A stretch of DNA of 64,000 nt. It comes from Alteromonas oceanisediminis. GTDB lineage: Bacteria > Pseudomonadota > Gammaproteobacteria > Enterobacterales > Alteromonadaceae. The notes under the pieces were generated by a model, which did not search any database, had not been told where the DNA came from, and saw nothing but the letters and a program-made list of their open reading frames with translations. This document shows positions 59,015 through 64,000 of the stretch, in pieces (position 1 is the first letter of the stretch; the number at the start of each line of letters is the position of its first letter). Where the stretch lies: positions 124,001-188,000 of the forward strand of contig NZ_JAHCTA010000007.1 of assembly GCF_018474025.1 (NCBI RefSeq), given 5' to 3'. A program made the position numbers and the translations under genes.

Positions 59015-59341
59015 TTAAAACGGCATTTTCATGCCCGGAGGCATTTGCATTCCACCGGTGACCGACGACATTTTTTCCTGAGTTGTTTGTTGAACGCGAC
59101 GGACTGCATCGTTCACTGCCGCAGCGACTAAATCCTCAAGCATTTCTTTGTCATCGTCCAGTAAACTAGCGTCAACGTTGACGCGACGTACATTGTGATT
59201 GCAGGTCATAGTGACTTTGACCATGCCAGCACCCGATTCACCGGTCACTTCTATACTGGCGAGCTCCTCTTGCGCTTTTTGCATGCGTTCTTGCATTTGC
59301 TGCGCTTGTTTCATCATGTTACCCATGCCGCCTTTAAACAT
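59015..59341 (-). CDS. ybaB: YbaB/EbfC family nucleoid-associated protein
   Basis: Small dimeric DNA-binding protein of 108 residues. The start [20 protein letters not shown] and the core [17 protein letters not shown] plus [15 protein letters not shown] are diagnostic. Follows dnaX by 16 bases, the standard order. Confidence 0.95.
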   Translation of the reverse strand: MFKGGMGNMMKQAQQMQERMQKAQEELASIEVTGESGAGMVKVTMTCNHNVRRVNVDASLLDDDKEMLEDLVAAAVNDAVRRVQQTTQEKMSSVTGGMQMPPGMKMPF

Positions 59342-59357
59342 ACTTTGTCCTCTTCAT

Positions 59358-61415
59358 TTAACGGGGAGTGATACTGTCTTCAACCACGTTCGCATTGAAC
59401 GCAGATAATAAATGATTGATCGCCGGATCATCCTGCGCCACCGCTTTTGCGTGTGCAAGCCGCACGTCATCAATTCGTTGTTGAATTTGAAACGGCGTGT
59501 CGGTTGGAATACCCACCTCAATTCGCAGTGATATGGGGCAACCGAACCACTCTTTCAAGCTTTGCGATAACTGTGCTTCAACCGTATTGGACAGCAAATG
59601 CTGCTGAGCCTCGGCCAGTAAAAGCGTGATCTCATTATCGTTTTTTTCAAACGTTGAGTTGATTGCCACTTGTTTCACTAAAGCTGCGATAGAAAGCTGA
59701 TTGACGATGGCAGACCATTCATCGATTTGCGCCGCTTGGATTAACTTATCACCGTTGGGTAAAAAGGCTGAAAGTGACGTCATATCCATCGTCGAATCCG
59801 GCAGCGTGGGGGCATTTTTTTCAACAGGCGCTGGCGTCACATCCACGCTATCTAGCTCAACCCGCCCTACCGAGCTAGACGCAGGTACGTCTTCCTTTGA
59901 CGCATTATCAGGCTTTTTTCCGGTCTCTTTTGCCTCTTCCTGCATACGTTGGCGAAGCGCAAGCATAGCTTTAGTACGCTCAAGAGGCGATGTTGGCGGA
60001 GCGGACGCCACAGGCTGTTGCTCTGACGCTTTGGTTTCTTGGCTGGCGGGTGTAGAACGCATCGTTTTAGATTGCTGCTCTATGGTTTGCTGTTCGTAGT
60101 CGAGTTGTTCCGCCAGCATTTGCTGATGTCGTTCGTCATCATCATCGCTACTCGAGAAATGAGTTTGAGGCGCATTCTGTTGCATCAGTTCCGAGTCAGA
60201 TGAACGCGTCGTGTCAACTGAAACTGTTGATGTTTCTGTGGCGTTTGGAGACGCTACGGCTTTTTCATCAGGCTGTGCAGTGCTAAGTGCATTTGCCTGA
60301 GTAATCACTTTCTGCGTATCAGAAATGGGAGCAATAGGACTGAATGCGAGCATTCTCAACACGATCATCTCAACACCGCTGCGTGGATCAGGCGCAAACT
60401 CAAGGGTGCGCAGTCCATCAACACCGATCTGATACAGCAACTGCACATGTTCGGCAGTGAGCATTTTTGATAGTTGATAGATTGTTTTCGCGTGAGAGGT
60501 GTCCAATTTACAGGCATCCGGTACTATCTGCGTTAACGCAACTTGATGCAGCGTGGCGTTTATTTCCTTCAAAATCTGCGAAAAATCTGGCGACTTCTGC
60601 GCCACGTCATCTATCACCGCAAATAACTCGTTTGACTGATTGGTTGCAAGTGCATGCAAAATCTTGACGATATGATTCCGGTCTAGTAGGCCGAGCATAT
60701 CTGTCACAACCGCTTGAGTAACATGATTATTACCCTGTGCAATCGCTTGGTCGGTCAAACTAAGTGCATCCCGCATGCTTCCCTGCGCCGACCTGGCAAT
60801 CAGTTGCAGCGCCTGAGCCTCATGTTCAATGGATTCCTCATTGAGTACAAATGCAAGTTGTTTGGCGATTTGTTCGCGTGACAAGGCTTTCAAATTAAAC
60901 TGCAGGCAGCGGGATAAAATGGTGATTGGCAGTTTTTGAGGATCAGTTGTTGCGAGCAAAAATTTAACGTGAGGCGGTGGCTCTTCCAACGTTTTCAGAA
61001 GCGCATTGAAGCTGTGTTTTGACAGCATATGCACTTCATCAATCAAATAGACTTTATAATCTCCACGGGTTGGCCGGTATTGCACGTTATCCAGCAACTC
61101 ACGCGTATCTTCCACTTTCGTGCGTGACGCGGCGTCAATTTCCAATAGATCAACAAAGCGCCCCTGTTCAATGTCGATACAGGTATCACACTTGCCGCAA
61201 GGATTAGCGCTTTGGCCTGATTCGCAATTCAAACTTTTGGCGAAGATCCTTGCAATAGTGGTCTTGCCCACACCTCGTGTTCCGGTGAATAAATAAGCGT
61301 GATGAAGCCGGTCGTTATCCAATGCATTAGAAATCGCATTAACAACATGCTCCTGCCCTACTAACTCGGAAAAACGGCGTGGACGCCACTTGCGCGCAAG
61401 GACCTGATAACTCAT
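59358..61415 (-). CDS. dnaX: DNA polymerase III subunit tau (and gamma by frameshift)
   Basis: Clamp-loader ATPase of 685 residues. The N-terminal AAA+ domain has P-loop GTRGVGKTT at 45-53 and zinc cysteines at 64, 73, 76 and 79; the SRC motif is ILSRCLQF. A long Ser/Thr/Gln-rich linker (about 365-500) leads to the C-terminal tau domains that bind DnaB and the alpha subunit. A slippery A AAA AAG at codons 499-501 should give a roughly 502-residue gamma form. Order apt-dnaX-ybaB-recR is conserved with E. coli. Confidence 0.97.
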   Translation of the reverse strand: MSYQVLARKWRPRRFSELVGQEHVVNAISNALDNDRLHHAYLFTGTRGVGKTTIARIFAKSLNCESGQSANPCGKCDTCIDIEQGRFVDLLEIDAASRTKVEDTRELLDNVQYRPTRGDYKVYLIDEVHMLSKHSFNALLKTLEEPPPHVKFLLATTDPQKLPITILSRCLQFNLKALSREQIAKQLAFVLNEESIEHEAQALQLIARSAQGSMRDALSLTDQAIAQGNNHVTQAVVTDMLGLLDRNHIVKILHALATNQSNELFAVIDDVAQKSPDFSQILKEINATLHQVALTQIVPDACKLDTSHAKTIYQLSKMLTAEHVQLLYQIGVDGLRTLEFAPDPRSGVEMIVLRMLAFSPIAPISDTQKVITQANALSTAQPDEKAVASPNATETSTVSVDTTRSSDSELMQQNAPQTHFSSSDDDDERHQQMLAEQLDYEQQTIEQQSKTMRSTPASQETKASEQQPVASAPPTSPLERTKAMLALRQRMQEEAKETGKKPDNASKEDVPASSSVGRVELDSVDVTPAPVEKNAPTLPDSTMDMTSLSAFLPNGDKLIQAAQIDEWSAIVNQLSIAALVKQVAINSTFEKNDNEITLLLAEAQQHLLSNTVEAQLSQSLKEWFGCPISLRIEVGIPTDTPFQIQQRIDDVRLAHAKAVAQDDPAINHLLSAFNANVVEDSITPR
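59908..59919 (-). promoter_or_regulatory. dnaX programmed -1 frameshift site
   Basis: On the minus strand the zero frame reads GGA AAA AAG CCT, so A AAA AAG is in the correct register for tandem -1 slippage. After slipping the next codons are GCC TGA, ending translation one residue later, just as E. coli dnaX makes gamma. A purine-rich AGGAAGAGG lies 13 bases upstream as a possible stimulatory Shine-Dalgarno. An 8-bp inverted repeat (59851-59879) lies 33 bases downstream. Confidence 0.85.
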
Positions 61416-61421
61416 GAGATT

Positions 61422-61958
61422 TTATTCGCCTTCAAATTCGCACAGCGCAAAAGATTGGATCCCCTGTTCACTAAGCTTTGCTTCACCGCCGATATCAGGT
61501 AGCGAAATAACGAAACCCGCGTGTTCAACAATACCGCCAAGACGACGGATAAGATTTGCTGTCGCAATCATAGTTCCACCGGTGGCGAGTAAGTCATCTA
61601 ACATCAGTACGCGCTCACCGGGTTTTACTGCATCTTGGTGAATTTCAAGCGTATCGATACCATACTCAAGCTCATAGCTTTCAGAAATCACCTCACGCGG
61701 TAACTTGCCCGGCTTTCGTACCGGAATAAACCCAATACCTAACTCTATCGCTAATGGCGCGCCAAACAAAAAGCCACGAGCTTCCGTACCTGCGACTTTA
61801 TCAAAATTGAGCGGTTTAAACTGTTCTACCATAAGCGCGATACAGCTGCTAAATGCAGTGTGATCTTCTAGTACGCTGGTTACGTCTCGGAACTGAATAC
61901 CCGGCTTCGGGTAGTCAGGAATGGTCTTCACGACCGATTTTATATAATCCTTAGTCAC
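61422..61958 (-). CDS. apt: Adenine phosphoribosyltransferase
   Basis: Purine salvage enzyme of 178 residues joining adenine to PRPP. Starts at a GTG ([20 protein letters not shown]). Family motifs: [25 protein letters not shown] and the PRPP-binding [14 protein letters not shown] near 114-127. Upstream of dnaX as in E. coli, six bases apart. A 42-residue membrane peptide gene lies 15 bases before its start. Confidence 0.96.
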   Translation of the reverse strand: MTKDYIKSVVKTIPDYPKPGIQFRDVTSVLEDHTAFSSCIALMVEQFKPLNFDKVAGTEARGFLFGAPLAIELGIGFIPVRKPGKLPREVISESYELEYGIDTLEIHQDAVKPGERVLMLDDLLATGGTMIATANLIRRLGGIVEHAGFVISLPDIGGEAKLSEQGIQSFALCEFEGE

Positions 61959-61973
61959 AATAAGTCTTCAATG

Positions 61974-62102
61974 CTAATTACTAAAAAAGAACACGATCCA
62001 GCCCAAAATCACGTGCATGAGAGGCAGCGCTAACAGCGTGACCAAAATTGCACCGAAATACCACCAGTTAAATGCTTCTTTGAAGTCGGAGTTATTACCC
62101 AT
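61974..62102 (-). CDS. Small single-span membrane protein (42 residues)
   Basis: Short gene missed by length cut-offs. The ATG at 62102 has AAAAGGCG about 8 bases upstream. The product is MGNNSDFKEAFNWWYFG followed by a hydrophobic helix of about 25 residues rich in Leu, Val, Ile and Phe, ending FFFSN. I know no family for it. Located between the HvfC-like gene and apt, same strand. It may belong to either transcript. Function unknown. Confidence 0.65.
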   Translation of the reverse strand: MGNNSDFKEAFNWWYFGAILVTLLALPLMHVILGWIVFFFSN

Positions 62103-62181
62103 GTAATACGCCTTTTGATGAACCGAAAAACAGCGCTAAATGGTAATCGAATGAGGCCAAAAATGACAGTGACAATCGCGT

Positions 62182-62940
62182 TTAATCGAGCGAGACAATG
62201 CCTTTGTCAGAGAAATCGGCAAGGATATCATCCAGTGCGCTGCTAAGCTGTTCGGGTGAGAAATCCGGTAAAGCGGTTTGTAACTCATTGAGTAGCTCGT
62301 CGTATTGTACACCCTGATGCTCATGATCTTGTGCTTCGAATTGCTCAATGATGTTGATCAAAAACGCCGTGACTTGATTCACGAGTATAAACTCAACGTT
62401 ATCCAATGCGTCACGATAGACAATGATAAACACATCATCTGTGGGCGCATCTGGCTGAAAGTCAGCGCTGATTTGATGCACTGGGTAACAATAGCTGACT
62501 AAGCTTGCAAGCGGCGAGATACGCAACTGCGTGTTTTCACACAGTGATTTTCCCGCATTGTCAGGGAACCTGCCTTTACGTATAGATACATCAAGTTCAA
62601 GCCATTCATAGTGCGCCAAAGCAGGTAGGAATATAGGATCATCACTTTCTAGCTGATATTCCTCTGCGACAAACTCAACAAACTCTTTGCTGATATCGAC
62701 AAAATACGGTGAGCGACAATGATGTTGTGCAAAGAAACGGCGTGCCAGTCGCAACCAATTTTCACGTTCATAGAGACTGGCTAATACAGGGAAGCTGCTA
62801 TCAAGAAAGCTGACGATATTGTTAAAGAAGAGTTCCCGATAAATGGTCATTCGACGCTCTTCTGCATCATCATAGGCGTTATTTTCTGGGTCTTTGAGGT
62901 GAGCACTAAATTGATGTTGCACCTGACTGAACTCACTCAC
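62182..62940 (-). CDS. HvfC/BufC-type DUF2063 protein (MNIO partner)
   Basis: Protein of 252 residues with the DUF2063 N-terminal domain (RMTIYRELFFNNIVSFL, then FPVLASLYERENWLRLAR, FFAQHHCRSPYF). Such proteins partner DUF692/MNIO enzymes and help recognise the precursor peptide. The C-terminal part is the less conserved HvfC-type tail, with a final acidic helix. Start overlaps the HvfB-like stop by four bases (ATGA), so the two are made together. Confidence 0.88.
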   Translation of the reverse strand: MSEFSQVQHQFSAHLKDPENNAYDDAEERRMTIYRELFFNNIVSFLDSSFPVLASLYERENWLRLARRFFAQHHCRSPYFVDISKEFVEFVAEEYQLESDDPIFLPALAHYEWLELDVSIRKGRFPDNAGKSLCENTQLRISPLASLVSYCYPVHQISADFQPDAPTDDVFIIVYRDALDNVEFILVNQVTAFLINIIEQFEAQDHEHQGVQYDELLNELQTALPDFSPEQLSSALDDILADFSDKGIVSLD

Positions 62941-63788
62941 GCCGAAAATACCTGATGCGCAGTGGAGGCAGATTGACTTAACACATCACCCTGTATCCGT
63001 TTGATTTTTTTGACTTCCCCAATCAAATCAGCCAAGGGGGGAATGTTGAAGTCACGTTCTAGCAACGTAGGAAAAACTCCGTGGGTTTCATACGCAAACT
63101 TAAGTAATTCCCACACTTGTGGAATTACGTCAGCACCGTGAGTGTCGACCTTCAGGTCATCCGCTTCGTCGTAATGCCCGGCAATATGGCCATAAACCAC
63201 CTTGCCTGCCGGTATAGCGCTTATGAAAGACTTGGCGTCATAGCGATGGTTTACTGAATTGACATAAACGTTATTTACATCGAGCAGCATCTCACAGCCC
63301 GAGCGCTTGAGGACTTCCTGAGTAAACTCCAGTTCTGATATTTCTTGTCCTGGAGCCAGATAGTAAGACACATTTTCCAGCACAAGAGGACGCTGAATAA
63401 TATCCTGCACTCTTTCAACCCGTTCGACCACATGTGCGATAGCATCCTGTGTAAACGGAATCGGCATCAGATCATACATATGACCATTATCGGAACAATA
63501 GCTTAGATGTTCGCTATACACCGATATCGAGTGCTGTCGCAAAAAGCGATTCACATCGTTGACAAATGTCGTATCCAATTTGTCTAAGCTGCCAATCGAC
63601 AGAGACAATCCATGACTGGTGAATTGATATGCCTGCGTGAGACGCGAGAGTTTTTTCTCGTAGGCGCCGCCGAGAGTCATCCAATTTTCAGGCGCAATTT
63701 CCCAAAAGTCGACATCAGATGGCATGGATTGCAATACATCATCCAGCATTTCTCGACGAAGACCCAATCCTGCACCTGTCAATGACAT
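62937..63788 (-). CDS. HvfB/BufB-type DUF692 multinuclear iron oxidase (MNIO)
   Basis: TIM-barrel enzyme of 283 residues in the DUF692/MNIO family that modifies cysteines of ribosomal peptides using a multi-iron centre. Candidate metal-ligand positions appear as H60, E93-H94 (YSEHLSY), E138-N139, D170-N173 (LLDVNNVYVN), H201 and H205 (HIAGH), D215-H217 and E244-D246 (LLERDFN). The ATG has a strong AGAGGTGA site. It follows the Cys-rich EGKCG peptide gene after a terminator, and is coupled to the DUF2063 partner. Confidence 0.92.
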   Translation of the reverse strand: MSLTGAGLGLRREMLDDVLQSMPSDVDFWEIAPENWMTLGGAYEKKLSRLTQAYQFTSHGLSLSIGSLDKLDTTFVNDVNRFLRQHSISVYSEHLSYCSDNGHMYDLMPIPFTQDAIAHVVERVERVQDIIQRPLVLENVSYYLAPGQEISELEFTQEVLKRSGCEMLLDVNNVYVNSVNHRYDAKSFISAIPAGKVVYGHIAGHYDEADDLKVDTHGADVIPQVWELLKFAYETHGVFPTLLERDFNIPPLADLIGEVKKIKRIQGDVLSQSASTAHQVFSA

Positions 63789-63828
63789 ACATTCACCTCT
63801 TAAATCTCAAGACACCATGGCTAACGAC

Positions 63829-63854
63829 AAAAAAAGCCGGTACATCACCGGCTT
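63829..63854 (-). terminator. Terminator between Cys-rich peptide gene and MNIO gene
   Basis: GCCGGT and ACCGGC form a 6-bp stem (extended by two A-T) with a 5-base loop, followed by seven T on the minus strand. It lies 36 bases after the peptide gene stop. In RiPP-like loci such a partial terminator lets the precursor be made in excess of the enzymes. Confidence 0.85.
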
Positions 63855-63889
63855 CAAATACATTGCACTTCAGCAACGCGTTACGCTTA

Positions 63890-64000
63890 TTATGCTTGGC
63901 CGCCGCACTTGCCTTCGCCACATTTGCCTTCAGTGGCTTTTTTCGCTTTATCGCCGCCGCACTTGCCTTCGCCGCATTTGCCTTCAGTGGCTTTTTTCGC
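63890..64000 (-). CDS. Cys-rich EGKCG-repeat peptide, HvfA-like (5' part outside window)
   Basis: C-terminal 36 residues of a low-complexity peptide whose start lies beyond the window. It holds two copies of the same 18-residue unit, each with EGKCGEGKCGG, four EGKCG motifs in total, ending in GGQA. EGKCG motifs are the sites modified in HvfA-type peptides of Haemophilus influenzae, where the MNIO enzyme converts cysteines into copper-binding heterocycles. The adjacent HvfB- and HvfC-like genes complete the set. Lysine-rich spacers (DKAKKAT) separate the motifs. Upstream residues, including any signal peptide, are not visible. Confidence 0.9.
   Translation of the reverse strand, partial: AKKATEGKCGEGKCGGDKAKKATEGKCGEGKCGGQA
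63893..64000 (-). repeat. 54-base tandem repeat in the EGKCG peptide gene
   Basis: Two head-to-tail 54-base units (63893-63946 and 63947-64000) encode the repeated AKKAT-EGKCG-EGKCGG-spacer unit. They are nearly identical at DNA level, suggesting recent copy-number change. More copies may continue beyond the window edge. Confidence 0.9.

Overview
The window is about 64 kb of chromosome from a gammaproteobacterium. Gene content and order point to a marine Alteromonadales-like organism of medium GC. This is inferred from conserved Enterobacteria/Vibrio/Alteromonas-type neighbourhoods (mnmC-yfcL-epmC, fadR/dsbB, fadD-rnd-ycgL-ycgM-ycgN, tsaB-yoaA, apt-dnaX-ybaB-recR-htpG-adk), a vibrio/alteromonad FlgO-type lipoprotein pair, and a complete hisGDCBHAFI operon behind a His-codon leader. 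I saw no rRNA, tRNA, CRISPR array, insertion sequence or prophage gene. Almost all of the window is tightly packed core and lipid-metabolism DNA.

Layout. 1-7.3 kb: 3' part of mnmC, two FlgO-like lipoproteins, the epmC / NAD-kinase-like / yfcL set, and a forward operon of an unknown protein, a hotdog thioesterase and a membrane-anchored retropepsin-like protease. 7.4-17.5 kb: lipid and redox block with fadH, a dienoyl-CoA isomerase, a TetR regulator, Dld-type D-lactate dehydrogenase, a GMC oxidoreductase, and a wax-ester synthase/DGAT with its own TetR regulator. 17.5-23.5 kb: a DUF445 membrane protein, a patatin lipase coupled to an unknown gene, two phasins and FadR. 23.8-34.2 kb: dsbB, ycgN, ycgM, an MltB-type transglycosylase, ycgL, rnd, fadD, an alpha/beta hydrolase, a small unknown protein, tsaB, yoaA. 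34.2-43.9 kb: single genes (GH13 amylase, small lipoprotein, TSUP exporter, DUF2244, DUF2855, saccharopine-dehydrogenase-like reductase, pirin, TraB/GumN protein, small membrane protein, ACT protein, disordered acidic protein). 44-51.3 kb: the his operon with leader peptide and attenuator. 51.3-54.6 kb: a divergent LysR/SDR pair, a short signal peptidase I and an IbpA-type small heat-shock protein. 54.6-62 kb: MAPEG protein, adk, htpG, recR, a Pmp3 peptide, ybaB, dnaX, apt and a 42-residue membrane peptide. 62.2-64 kb: an HvfC/HvfB (DUF2063 plus DUF692/MNIO) pair following a Cys-rich EGKCG-repeat peptide cut by the window end.

How the genes fit together. The region from fadH to fadD is rich in making, storing and burning lipids: acyl-CoA activation (fadD), auxiliary beta-oxidation of unsaturated acyl chains (isomerase plus fadH), neutral lipid synthesis (WS/DGAT), lipid hydrolysis (patatin), PHA-granule-type phasins, and the acyl-CoA-responsive regulator FadR, which has a good FadR-like palindrome at its own promoter.

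The most notable non-gene signals are: (i) the EGKCG-repeat peptide with its MNIO enzyme pair, the signature of a recently recognised copper-linked RiPP-like system; (ii) a textbook his attenuator; (iii) an A AAA AAG slippery heptamer in dnaX followed one codon later by a -1 frame stop; (iv) a ROSE-like RNA thermometer hairpin over the ibpA ribosome binding site; (v) two genes too short for usual calling (Pmp3 peptide at 58645-58803 and a 42-residue membrane peptide at 61974-62102). Family assignments come from recognising sequence motifs by eye; no database search was run.
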